From NCBI GenBank assembly GCA_964581095.1, contig CAZONK010000003.1, positions 1 through 51,732 of the forward strand: a DNA stretch of 51,732 nucleotides, read 5' to 3'. Numbering within the stretch: position 1 is the first letter of the stretch; the number at the start of each line of letters is the position of its first letter. Under the pieces are notes generated by a model, which saw nothing but the letters and a program-made list of their open reading frames with translations, did no database searches and had not been told where the DNA came from. A program made the translations under genes and the position numbers. Below are positions 16,689-25,614 of the stretch, one piece after another. This stretch comes from SZUA-230 sp964581095 (GTDB taxonomy: Bacteria; Bacteroidota; Bacteroidia; Cytophagales; Cyclobacteriaceae).

Positions 16689-17711
16689 ATGGCCAGCTCC
16701 CCGGAAGATGTTTTAGAATTATTACGCAAAGGAGAATATGCACCCGTGTATTTCTTGCAGGGAGAGGAACCTTTCTTTATTGATCAAATATCTGATTACA
16801 TTGAAAGTAACGCGCTGGACGAAAGTCAAAAAAGTTTTAATCAAATAATACTTTATGGTGAAGATGTTTCCATAAATGATGTTTTGCTAAATGCAAAACG
16901 GTTTCCAATGATGTCAGACCGGCAGGTTGTGATTGTAAAAGAGGCACAACAGATGGTTTTCTCCCGGGACGAAACTGGGACAAAAATGCTAATAGATTAT
17001 GTTCAAAATCCTCTTCCATCAACAATCCTTGTGTTTGGCCATAAATATAAAAAGATTGATCAACGAACTAACCTTGGTAAAATTCTGAAGCATCATGCAG
17101 TGGTGGTGGAGTCTAAAAAATTATATGAAAACCAGGTTGCATCCTGGGTTGATCGGTTTACAAAAAGTATTGGGTTAACCATTACACAAGATGCAGGTTT
17201 ACTGATGTCAGCTCATCTTGGCAATAACCTCGAAAGAATTGCCAACGAATTAAACAAAATTAAATCAAATCTTAAAGATGATAATGTAGTTGATATTCAG
17301 GTCGTTCAAAAATATGTGGGTGTAAATAAGGATTACAACGTGTTTGAGTTTACAAAAGCTTTAATGATTGCTGATGTTACAAAAGCACATCAAATTGTAG
17401 ATTATTTTGACGCCAATATTAAAAATAATCATATTATCCCCATAATTGCAATGCTTTACTCAACCTTCTCAAAACTGCTTGTTTTCCATAGCAATCCAAA
17501 CAAGTCTGACAAGGATTTAGCCGGTTTATTGAAAATTAGTCCGTATTTCTTAAAGGAGTATAAAATTGGTGCAAGCAATTATTCTTTAAGCAAGGTACTT
17601 TCAAATCTCAGGTTAATAAGTAAAGCCGATCTCCTCTCAAAAGGAGTTGACCGACCCAGCATTGGAGATGGGCAAATACTTCGGGATCTGACTTTTCAAC
17701 TTATGCATTAA
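16689..17711 (+). CDS. holA: DNA polymerase III subunit delta
   Basis: At 340 residues the length is normal for HolA, the clamp-loader delta subunit that opens the beta sliding clamp. The N-terminus YAPVYFLQGEEPFFIDQIS and the FPMMSDRQVVIVKEAQ segment are characteristic. The middle has the non-catalytic AAA+-type fold region (STILVFGHKYKKIDQRTNLG), and the C-terminal helical collar includes LSKGVDRPSIGDGQILRDL. No Walker A is expected. It is the first of a plus-strand series with the TPR protein; the 80-bp gap to that gene leaves transcription unclear. Confidence 0.93.
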   Translation: MASSPEDVLELLRKGEYAPVYFLQGEEPFFIDQISDYIESNALDESQKSFNQIILYGEDVSINDVLLNAKRFPMMSDRQVVIVKEAQQMVFSRDETGTKMLIDYVQNPLPSTILVFGHKYKKIDQRTNLGKILKHHAVVVESKKLYENQVASWVDRFTKSIGLTITQDAGLLMSAHLGNNLERIANELNKIKSNLKDDNVVDIQVVQKYVGVNKDYNVFEFTKALMIADVTKAHQIVDYFDANIKNNHIIPIIAMLYSTFSKLLVFHSNPNKSDKDLAGLLKISPYFLKEYKIGASNYSLSKVLSNLRLISKADLLSKGVDRPSIGDGQILRDLTFQLMH

Positions 17712-17791
17712 AAATATGTATGGGAATATAATCTTAATGGAAAAATAAACGTTTAATGCAGGAAACCGGTTCCATAATTAAATCCATTTCA

Positions 17792-20700
17792 ATGATAAGG
17801 AAATATACCCTTCTTTTGTTTTTGACTGGGGCTCTCTTAAACAGCGCAAGAGGACAGGGTAGCAGCGCCTTGTATTCACCTGAATATTTTTTCAGGAATG
17901 GGTTGGATTTGATTGAAACCTCAAATTATTCTTCTGCACGGGTTTCCTTTGAGAAGTTTGTTCAGTTGTCCACTTCAAATGAGGACATTCGAATCCCTCT
18001 TTCCAAGTATTATATTGCGCTGTGTGCTTTGAATTTATACAACCTTGATGCCGAGCAGTTATTTGTAGATTTTATTGATAAATTCCCCACACATCCAAAA
18101 GCAATTACAGCAAATTATGATCTGGGTAATTTCTTTTTTCAGGACAAAAATTATAAAGACGCCGTCAGGTATTTAACAAAAGTAAACTATAACCAGCTTT
18201 CTGCTGAGAAGCAAAGAAGAGCAAGGTTCCGACTGGCTTATTCGTATTTTTCATTACGGAAATTTCCGGATGCCCTCAAACAGTTTAACATGTTGAAAAA
18301 CACCCAAAGCGAGTATAAAAGTGCATCTGCATATTATGCCGCCTACATTGAATATTTACAAGCGGATTATGATATCGCGTTGGTTGATTTGAAGTTAGCA
18401 GAAAGTGGAAAAGCGTATCGTAGCCTGGTACCCGTGGTTGTTGTCAATATTTATTACCGTCAGGAAAAATTTGACAAATTGATTGAGTATGGACGAGATG
18501 TAATTGAAAACCGTAGTGAACTGTCAAATATCCGGGATATTAATTTATTGGTCGGCGAAGCATATTTCAGCAAAAAAGACTACAAAAATGCTTCAATCTA
18601 TTACGAGGCATTCAAAAAGAGAAATAAAGGGAAACCTACTTCGGAAGTTGCGCTCAGAATGGCAATTACAGACTTTAATCTTAAGAATAACGAAGCAGCT
18701 ATTGCTTACCTTAAGTTAATTGCCAGCCAAAAAACTGAAACAGGGATCGTCGCTTCTTATTACCTTGGAGCACTATATACAAGGGCCAATAACATGGAAT
18801 TTGCTGTTGCTGCATATAAAATTGCCGCAAATCAGGATAAGGATCCTGAAATTGCCCAAAATGCCTTATTTCAGTTTGCAAAAATTAGCACAGACCTGGG
18901 CTATTCACTGGAAGCTGTTACAAACCTTAACCGATATATTGAATTGTACCCTAATGGGAACAACCTGGCAGAGGTAAATGAACTCCTTTCTGTTGCTTAT
19001 TTGAATAGTAAAAATCTAGACCTTGCTATCGAACACATTGAATCGCTTAAAACCTTATCAACCCGGTCTAAGGAAGCTTACCAAAAAGCAACTTTCAGAA
19101 AAGGTAACCAGATGTACAACCAACACAATTATAAAGAAGCAATTAGTTATTATGATAAGTCACTCAATTACCCTGTTGATTCCAAAATAAAATTAGAAGC
19201 AAATTTTTGGAAATCAGAAGCTTTTTCTATCGGGCGTCTGTATGATGAAGCAATTCCGGGTTATAAAACTGTTTTGTCCGGGTCGGATTCTGATTTGAAA
19301 ACAAAAGCAAATTACGGTTTAGGGTATAGCTATTTCAATACTGCGGATTATAAAAATGCACTGCCCAATTTTAAAACATACATCAATACATATAAAGGTA
19401 ATAAAAAGGACAGGAATTATCAGGATGGATTATTGAGGTTGGCTGATTGTTATTACGCACTAAAGAATTACCCGGAGGCATTGAGATTGTACAACGATGT
19501 TGTAAGAACAGGTGGTCGAAACAGGGACTATGCTTACCTGCAGCTTGGCACACTCGAAGGTATTAATGGCGAATTACTGAACGCAAAAGATCATTTGAGA
19601 AGAGTTGCACGTGAGTTTCCGAAGTCAGCATACGTGGATGACGCATTATTTGAACTTGCATCAATTGACTATGAAAGGGGTAATTACCAGGCATCAATAA
19701 GTGTTTTTAGTGAACTTATCGATAAGAAACCAAATAGTCCTTTTGTACCCTATGCACTTCAAAGAAGAGGAATAGCACATTACAATTCACAAAATTATGG
19801 ACGCACCGAAGAGGACTACAGAGAGTTTCTAAAAAAGTATCCAACACACCGCGAAGCAAATAATGTACTACTTGGCTTGCAGGAAGTACTTGCTGCGGAA
19901 AACAAATCGGAACAGTTTGATACATATTTGGCAGAATACAAATTGGCGAACCCTGACAATCAGGGGTTACAGGAAGTGGAGTTTGAATCAGCAAAGTCGT
20001 ATTACAATCAACAAAATTACGATAAAGCCATTGAGGTTTTCACTGCATTTATGGAGGCTTATCCTGAAGATAGTAAGAGTTATGAAGCCCTGTTTTACAT
20101 TGCAGAATCCTACTACCGGAAAAATGAAAACTATAATGCACTTCCATTGTACTATGAAGTACTCAGGGAGAACCAGGTTAGTCAGCGGTTAAGGGTAATT
20201 CAGAGGATTGCTGATTTGGAATATGCCGACAGGAATTATAGTAAATCTATCAGTTACTACCACCAACTTGAAAAAGAAGCATTTACTAATCGTCAAAACT
20301 TAAATGCGTGGGTAGGACTTACTAAATCTTTTTTTCAAACTGGACGATATGATTCTACAGAATTGTACGCGAACAAAATACTTAGTGATCCTTCAACGAA
20401 TGTTGGAACCCAGAATACAGCTTATTTATACCAGGGTAAGGTTGCTTATGCAAAGGGTAATTATGAGGGAGCAGTTGTCTTATTTGAAAAAACAATCTCG
20501 AATGCTAAGGATATCAATGGCGCTGAAGCATATGTTTTAATCGGTGAAGTCCTTTATCAACAGAAGAAATACAAGAAATCAAATGAGATTCTTTTTGATG
20601 TAAGTGGAAATTTCGGTGTTTTCGATCATTGGGTAGGAAAGGCATTTCTTCAGGTTTCTGAAAACTATATTGCTATGGAGGAATATTTGCAGGCAAGGGC

Positions 20701-20887
20701 AACGTTAAATTCAATTATTGAACACACTCCCTCGGGCATTATTGCAAATCTTGCAAAGGTGAAACTGGACAGGATAGATGATTTAGAAGCCGATCAGGTC
20801 ATTGAACCCGATACACTTTCAACAGATACCATAATAATTGATCACAATGATACCACTGTTATAAAAAATGGGGGAAATGAAAATTAA
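17792..20887 (+). CDS. Large exported TPR-repeat protein
   Basis: This exported protein of about 1031 residues is made almost entirely of tetratricopeptide-type helical pairs. Examples are YDLGNFFFQDKNYKDAVRYL, RLADCYYALKNYPEALRLYN and LGYSYFNTADYKNALPNFK. The preferred start is the ATG at 17792 (MIRKYTLLLFLTGALL...ARGQ), which gives a signal peptide; an in-frame ATG at 17756 adds 12 residues. The C-terminus is acidic and low complexity (VIEPDTLSTDTIIIDHND). It overlaps the next gene, so they are translationally coupled. A periplasmic or outer-membrane scaffold for that barrel is inferred from this coupling; no enzymatic domain is visible. Confidence 0.88.
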   Translation: MIRKYTLLLFLTGALLNSARGQGSSALYSPEYFFRNGLDLIETSNYSSARVSFEKFVQLSTSNEDIRIPLSKYYIALCALNLYNLDAEQLFVDFIDKFPTHPKAITANYDLGNFFFQDKNYKDAVRYLTKVNYNQLSAEKQRRARFRLAYSYFSLRKFPDALKQFNMLKNTQSEYKSASAYYAAYIEYLQADYDIALVDLKLAESGKAYRSLVPVVVVNIYYRQEKFDKLIEYGRDVIENRSELSNIRDINLLVGEAYFSKKDYKNASIYYEAFKKRNKGKPTSEVALRMAITDFNLKNNEAAIAYLKLIASQKTETGIVASYYLGALYTRANNMEFAVAAYKIAANQDKDPEIAQNALFQFAKISTDLGYSLEAVTNLNRYIELYPNGNNLAEVNELLSVAYLNSKNLDLAIEHIESLKTLSTRSKEAYQKATFRKGNQMYNQHNYKEAISYYDKSLNYPVDSKIKLEANFWKSEAFSIGRLYDEAIPGYKTVLSGSDSDLKTKANYGLGYSYFNTADYKNALPNFKTYINTYKGNKKDRNYQDGLLRLADCYYALKNYPEALRLYNDVVRTGGRNRDYAYLQLGTLEGINGELLNAKDHLRRVAREFPKSAYVDDALFELASIDYERGNYQASISVFSELIDKKPNSPFVPYALQRRGIAHYNSQNYGRTEEDYREFLKKYPTHREANNVLLGLQEVLAAENKSEQFDTYLAEYKLANPDNQGLQEVEFESAKSYYNQQNYDKAIEVFTAFMEAYPEDSKSYEALFYIAESYYRKNENYNALPLYYEVLRENQVSQRLRVIQRIADLEYADRNYSKSISYYHQLEKEAFTNRQNLNAWVGLTKSFFQTGRYDSTELYANKILSDPSTNVGTQNTAYLYQGKVAYAKGNYEGAVVLFEKTISNAKDINGAEAYVLIGEVLYQQKKYKKSNEILFDVSGNFGVFDHWVGKAFLQVSENYIAMEEYLQARATLNSIIEHTPSGIIANLAKVKLDRIDDLEADQVIEPDTLSTDTIIIDHNDTTVIKNGGNEN

Positions 20888-22553
20888 AAACTACAAATAC
20901 GGCAATGTTATTAAAATTATAAGCCTGCTTTTAGTTGTCTCATTTCCTGTTTTGAGTCAGGATGAGTGGGAAGGAAAAGGAGAAATTGAAGAGGCCGAGG
21001 TTGTAATTGAAAAGGACCGAAAAATAATGTTACCGGTTGCACACAGGGTGTTTGGTAAAGTGCCTGATTTCGAGCAAAAGATCGAACCACTTGGTTTGAG
21101 CTATACCTATTTACCAATCCAGTATCAACCGGGCAATTTAAGGACCCGGGTCCGCCCACTTACAATAAAAACAAGCCCGTTGCCTCCTGTACGTAACGGA
21201 TATGCGAAAATTGGCTATGGCAATTATCAGACTCCATTTCTTGAAGCAAGTTATGGTTCGGGTAGAAGTGACGAAGCTTCATATAATTTGTATTTGCGTC
21301 ACCGTTCATCAGGAACAGGTCCTGTAGATAAAGAAAATTCCGGCGACAGTGAATCCATAATTTCCTTTGATGGAAGCTATTATCTTAATGAAGCTACCTT
21401 CTTGAGCGGACTGAGCTATAAACTTGACGGTTATACTTTTTACGGTTATGATCCTTCATTGGATGTTGCAAAAGATGATATTTTACAGAACCTTCATAGT
21501 ATAAATTTATTTGGAAAAATTGAAAAGAATAGTCCTGACAACAAAACAGATTATTCTGCAGAAGTCGTTTTTGATTATGTTCAGGATAAATTGGGGGCAA
21601 CGGAAGCAGATTTTGGGCTTAATCTTTTTGGACGGTACCCGGTTAATGATAATATGAGTGTAGATGTAATTGCTGATCTCTATTTGATTAATCGGAAAGA
21701 CGTACTTATACCTTCATACAACCGGACTTTTATAAGAATAAAACCTTATGTTAACTACATAAATGACCGTGTACATGTAGATTTGGGATTATCAACGGTG
21801 ATGGAAAATGATACAATAGGGGATGAAAAAAGTTTACGCATTTTTCCTTATTTCCATGTCGATTTTCGGGCAAGTGATATATTAAATGTGTACGGTGGTT
21901 ATAGGGGAGATGTAGATAAATGGACATTGAAAAGTTACCTTAATCAAAACAGATATCTTGAATCAAATGTTGATGTCTTCAATCAGGTACGCGGATTTGA
22001 TTTTTATGCAGGAGCAGAAGGGCAGTTTGGAAATAGTTGGAAATATAGTGTTGAGGCAGACCTGGTGTATTTCAAAAACGCAGCGTATTTTACAAATAAT
22101 GTATCTGATTCAACAAAATTTGATATTCTTTATGATACAGGTACAGGCTCTCAAAATAAAATCATCGGTTCATTAGGTTATGATATAAGCAAAAAGGTCA
22201 ATGTTACATTTTCAGCACAACATAATTTTTACTCAACTGAAACAGTTGATGAAGCGTGGCATAAACCATCATATATTATCGAATTTCAAAGTTCATTTTT
22301 AGTTGGAGACAAATTTAAAATTACCGCAGATGCTGATCTGATGGGTGGAATTAAAGCGCTGAATATAAATAGCGGCGAAACCATATCACTGGATCCAATC
22401 ACTAACATAGATTTGGGCTTACAATACATTATTTCAGGAAGGGCGTCGATTTATGTAAATGCATATAATTTATTAGGAAAATCCTATCAGCGCTATCTTT
22501 ACTATGGTTCAAGGGAACTTCAATGGATAGCAGGCCTGTCCCTGAGTTTTTAG
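20877..22553 (+). CDS. TonB-receptor-like outer membrane barrel without evident plug
   Basis: This protein has about 558 residues. It begins with a signal peptide (MKIKNYKYGNVIKIISLLLV...LSQ), a short linker (residues about 22-90) and then beta-barrel strands resembling a TonB-dependent receptor barrel: YAKIGYGNYQTPFLEASYG, and the C-terminal strands ASIYVNAYNLLGKSYQRYLY and GLSLSF. I see no plug motifs and no carboxypeptidase-regulatory domain. The first ATG at 20868 adds three residues; the one at 20877 gives a charged n-region. It starts inside the end of the TPR gene. It is followed by SPOR, ExbB, ExbD and TonB/TolA-like genes. A function in an energised envelope complex is inference. Confidence 0.78.
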   Translation: MKIKNYKYGNVIKIISLLLVVSFPVLSQDEWEGKGEIEEAEVVIEKDRKIMLPVAHRVFGKVPDFEQKIEPLGLSYTYLPIQYQPGNLRTRVRPLTIKTSPLPPVRNGYAKIGYGNYQTPFLEASYGSGRSDEASYNLYLRHRSSGTGPVDKENSGDSESIISFDGSYYLNEATFLSGLSYKLDGYTFYGYDPSLDVAKDDILQNLHSINLFGKIEKNSPDNKTDYSAEVVFDYVQDKLGATEADFGLNLFGRYPVNDNMSVDVIADLYLINRKDVLIPSYNRTFIRIKPYVNYINDRVHVDLGLSTVMENDTIGDEKSLRIFPYFHVDFRASDILNVYGGYRGDVDKWTLKSYLNQNRYLESNVDVFNQVRGFDFYAGAEGQFGNSWKYSVEADLVYFKNAAYFTNNVSDSTKFDILYDTGTGSQNKIIGSLGYDISKKVNVTFSAQHNFYSTETVDEAWHKPSYIIEFQSSFLVGDKFKITADADLMGGIKALNINSGETISLDPITNIDLGLQYIISGRASIYVNAYNLLGKSYQRYLYYGSRELQWIAGLSLSF

Positions 22554-22665
22554 ATCTGTAGATTTAACCGTTCAATAATTTCTTATTTTCGCAACAATGA
22601 TTAATCTTTGAACATAAGATTAGTTTTATTACCTTGAGCACCTAATAGTTCAATCAACATCTATT

Positions 22666-23607
22666 ATGAAAGACGATAAAAAAAAGGGCAAGCCCAAACA
22701 CAAAACCGCAAAAAAGAAAAAAATAGAAGATGAAAATATTATTGAAGAAGAACAGGCGGACATAAATGAGGCTGATGATACTTTCGGACTTCCTGAAGTG
22801 GATTTCAAACCGCTGGATGAGGTTGATGAAGTAGATGAGACCAAGGAAGAAGTAACAGAGACTCAGGAAACCGATGAAACCACAGATGAAGTATCTCAGG
22901 AAGTTGAAGAAAATGCGGTGGATGAAATTGTTTATGAAGAACCTGCAGCAACTGAAGAAGAATCCTTTAATTATCCCCAGGATGAAGTAGAAACGGAATT
23001 TGAAGAAGATAATGATAAGGGTAAAGAGGAGTCGGATGCTGATTCACAAGATGAAGGGAAAGGTGCTGAACCTGCATTTAAGAAAAAGTTCAAGTACGAA
23101 GGGGAAAAATCCCAGGCACCAAAGATTATCATTGGCATTGTAGCTGTTCTGATAATTTTAGCTGGAATCTGGTATTTTGGTTTTTATGCTCCTCAACAAA
23201 AAGCAATTGCTGAAAAGGCAGCTCAAGAAGCTGCAATAGCAAAGAAAAGAGCTGAGGATGCAAGAAAATTGGCAGATGAACAACGTCAAATTGCCGAGGA
23301 ACAGCAATTATTGGCTCAACAAGCTGAAGAAGAAGCGAAACCGGAACCTGGCCAAATTACTATACTAACTGAACCTACAGGACGTTATTATGTAGTGGTC
23401 GGGAGTTTTATAGATGATGACCTGGCGATGGATTATGGCAATGAACTTTCCGAAAAAGGAATTGGTACAATGCTTCTTTCGCCGCAGGGAAGTTCTAAAT
23501 TCTTCAGACTGGCACTATCAGACCATGCTTCCTGGAATGAAGCACAGGAAGAAGCCAATGGAATGAAAGGCGATTATACTGAATCAGTTTGGGTATTTAA
23601 ATACTAA
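22666..23607 (+). CDS. SPOR-domain membrane protein with long acidic N-terminus
   Basis: This protein has 313 residues. A Lys-rich start (residues 1-20) is followed by a very acidic Glu/Asp-rich segment (about 21-135). One transmembrane helix (about 153-174, IIIGIVAVLIILAGIWYFGF) leads to an Ala/Glu/Lys-rich coiled coil (about 177-224) and a C-terminal SPOR domain (about 238-311, RYYVVVGSFIDDDLAMDYGN). SPOR domains bind denuded peptidoglycan at septa. The acidic part is then cytoplasmic and the SPOR domain periplasmic. It precedes ExbB by 7 bp, so it belongs to the ExbB/ExbD/TonB-like transcription unit. Confidence 0.88.
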   Translation: MKDDKKKGKPKHKTAKKKKIEDENIIEEEQADINEADDTFGLPEVDFKPLDEVDEVDETKEEVTETQETDETTDEVSQEVEENAVDEIVYEEPAATEEESFNYPQDEVETEFEEDNDKGKEESDADSQDEGKGAEPAFKKKFKYEGEKSQAPKIIIGIVAVLIILAGIWYFGFYAPQQKAIAEKAAQEAAIAKKRAEDARKLADEQRQIAEEQQLLAQQAEEEAKPEPGQITILTEPTGRYYVVVGSFIDDDLAMDYGNELSEKGIGTMLLSPQGSSKFFRLALSDHASWNEAQEEANGMKGDYTESVWVFKY

Positions 23608-23614
23608 TTATTTA

Positions 23615-24295
23615 ATGTTATTTCTTCAGATTACAACGAATCCTGGCGATACACTCGCTACAGGAGGAGCAGAAAATGCCGTGTCCGTACTGGATTTACT
23701 ATCAAAAGGAGGCGGCATTGTAGTTATTCTGTTTATTCTTTCAATGATTGCAGTTTACATATTTGTTGAGAGGTACAGAACAATCAAAGCCGCAGCAAAA
23801 ACGCCTGATAATTTTATGGATGACATCAGGGATAAGGTTACTAAAGGGGATATTGAAGGAGCAAAGCTGCAATGCGCCCACGTTGAATCTCCAATTGCAC
23901 GAATGATTGAAAAGGGAGTGTCACGTATTGGAAGCTCTTTGAAAAACATTGAAGCTTCAATTGAAAATGTGGGTAAAATTGAGGTATATAAGCTCGAAAA
24001 AAACCTTCCTGTCCTGGCAACAATTGCCGGAGCTGCACCGATGCTTGGATTTTTAGGAACAGTGATTGGGATGATTCGTGCATTTATTGCAATTGCACAG
24101 GAAGAAGGCTCAGTAAGCCCAAAACTACTTTCACAAGGTATTTATGAAGCGATGATCACCACTGCGGCCGGTTTGGTAGTTGGTATTCTTGCTTACCTGG
24201 CATATAATTTCCTGGTAACAAGAGTGCAGAAAATAATTCATAAAATGGAGTACAACTCCATTGAGTTTATCGACTTATTGCAAGAACCTCAATAA
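23615..24295 (+). CDS. MotA/TolQ/ExbB proton channel protein
   Basis: This 226-residue inner-membrane protein has three predicted TM helices (about 32-50, 128-148, 166-188). The family signature GAAPMLGFLGTVIGMIRAF is at about 131-149 and the cytoplasmic loop lies between the first two helices. It forms the stator of a proton-driven motor with the adjacent ExbD. Sequence alone does not separate ExbB from TolQ; the neighbours point to a TonB/TolA-type energiser. It is encoded between the SPOR protein and ExbD with short gaps. Confidence 0.9.
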   Translation: MLFLQITTNPGDTLATGGAENAVSVLDLLSKGGGIVVILFILSMIAVYIFVERYRTIKAAAKTPDNFMDDIRDKVTKGDIEGAKLQCAHVESPIARMIEKGVSRIGSSLKNIEASIENVGKIEVYKLEKNLPVLATIAGAAPMLGFLGTVIGMIRAFIAIAQEEGSVSPKLLSQGIYEAMITTAAGLVVGILAYLAYNFLVTRVQKIIHKMEYNSIEFIDLLQEPQ

Positions 24296-24303
24296 CCAGG
24301 AAT

Positions 24304-24693
24304 ATGGACCTGCAATCAAAACAAAAAGTAGATGCAACATTCAGTATGTCGTCAATGACTGACATCATTTTTCTGCTTCTTATTTTCTTCATGCTGACAT
24401 CATCTTTTATAACGCCCTCCGGATTACCGGTGAACTTACCTACCAGTAAAACTTCTTCGATTGAACTACAGAAGGTAACGGTAACGATCACGGAAGACCT
24501 GAAGTATTTTGTGAACGACCGGCCTATAAACAAGCGTGATCTTGAAAATGCGCTTAAAAAGGAACTCGGGGGTGAAGAAGGAAATGTTTCTTTGCATATA
24601 GATAAATCAGTGCCCAGCGAATATCTTGTTGAAATTGCAGGTATTGCTGCTTCTCTAAAAGCAAAGGTTTCGGTGGCAACCAAGCCAAATTAG
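24304..24693 (+). CDS. ExbD/TolR-family biopolymer transport protein
   Basis: This protein has 129 residues with a single TM helix near the N-terminus. MTDIIFLLLIFFMLTSSF carries the proton-conducting Asp (Asp20). The periplasmic domain that follows (VNLPTSKTSS ... VTITEDLKYFVNDRPI) is of ExbD/TolR type. It starts 8 bp after the ExbB gene and pairs with it. The length is normal. Confidence 0.92.
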   Translation: MDLQSKQKVDATFSMSSMTDIIFLLLIFFMLTSSFITPSGLPVNLPTSKTSSIELQKVTVTITEDLKYFVNDRPINKRDLENALKKELGGEEGNVSLHIDKSVPSEYLVEIAGIAASLKAKVSVATKPN

Positions 24694-24709
24694 ATGCGTA
24701 TTTAATAGT

Positions 24710-25600
24710 ATGACACCCGAACAGGAAAAGAAAAATAAAAGAGTGGGTATGGCAGTATCATTTACTGTACACACTGTAATACTGTTGATATTTGCTTTTC
24801 TAATGGCATGGAGGGCACCCGATCCACCTCTACCTGAGTATGGCATTGAAATTAATTTCGGTACAAGCGATGAAGGCTCTGGTGATGTTCAACCGCTAAC
24901 ACCGGTAAGTGCCGAAGAAAACCAGGAAGATCCGGCACCACAGGATATTCCTGAAACCCGGGAAGAAGTTATACCTGAAGAAACCATCCCTGAACAAGAG
25001 GTTGTTGAATCTGAAGAAAATGTTACGGAGACTTTTGAGGATGAATCGTCGAAAGATGTAGTTAAAGAAGAGGTAAAAGACGAAAAGGTTCCAGAAGAAA
25101 AAGTGGAAAAGGAAATTGAAACTGCAAAAGAAGAAGTAATAGAAGAAGTTGAAAAAACTACTGACAAACCTGATAAAACCACTGAAACAGGAGCTGAGGG
25201 TAAAGAAGGAGAGACCAAAGATCCTCAGAATGCCAACCAGGGGGACAAAAAGGATAAGCAAGGAGACCAGGGAAGTGAAAAGGGTGACATTGATGCAAGG
25301 TCATTGTACGGAAACCCTGGAGGTGGTGGTGGTACTGCGCTTGAAATGGCAGGATGGATATGGGATTCTAAACCTGCTCCCGATGATACATCGAGCGAAG
25401 AGGGCAGGATTGTATTTGAAATAAAGATCGATGATCAGGGTGAAATTATTTCTATCAAAACCATCGAAAAAACTGTTAACCCAACGGTAGAAAGAATATA
25501 CAAGGCTGAAGTGGAGAAGCTTACATTCAGTAAAACCGATAATTTACCTCCCGCACCTACATCAACAGGCCGTATAACTTTTATTATCAAGGCTAAATAA
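24710..25600 (+). CDS. TonB/TolA-like energy transducer
   Basis: This protein has 296 residues. One TM helix (about 16-35, VSFTVHTVILLIFAFLMAW) is followed by a long Glu/Lys/Thr-rich periplasmic spacer (about 60-190), a Gly run (NPGGGGGTALEMA), and a C-terminal TonB-type domain (about 220-296, GRIVFEIKIDDQGEIISIKT ... GRITFIIKAK). Classical TonB spacers are Pro/Lys-rich; this one is mainly Glu/Lys, which resembles TolA. It transmits ExbB/ExbD motion to an outer-membrane partner, plausibly the barrel protein upstream. It lies 16 bp after ExbD and 14 bp before folC. Confidence 0.85.
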   Translation: MTPEQEKKNKRVGMAVSFTVHTVILLIFAFLMAWRAPDPPLPEYGIEINFGTSDEGSGDVQPLTPVSAEENQEDPAPQDIPETREEVIPEETIPEQEVVESEENVTETFEDESSKDVVKEEVKDEKVPEEKVEKEIETAKEEVIEEVEKTTDKPDKTTETGAEGKEGETKDPQNANQGDKKDKQGDQGSEKGDIDARSLYGNPGGGGGTALEMAGWIWDSKPAPDDTSSEEGRIVFEIKIDDQGEIISIKTIEKTVNPTVERIYKAEVEKLTFSKTDNLPPAPTSTGRITFIIKAK

Positions 25601-25614
25601 ATTAGCTTCGCGGT

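Noticed and set aside
24889..25261. Long minus-strand open frames opposite the TonB/TolA-like gene, rich in Ser or Phe
   Set aside because: They are antisense products of the Glu/Lys-rich repeat coding region and have unnatural composition; the plus-strand gene explains the DNA.
22666..25600. A complete Tol-Pal system
   Set aside because: No TolB or Pal gene adjoins the ExbB/ExbD/TonB-like genes; the only TolB-like propeller (13669-14550) is far away and on the other strand.
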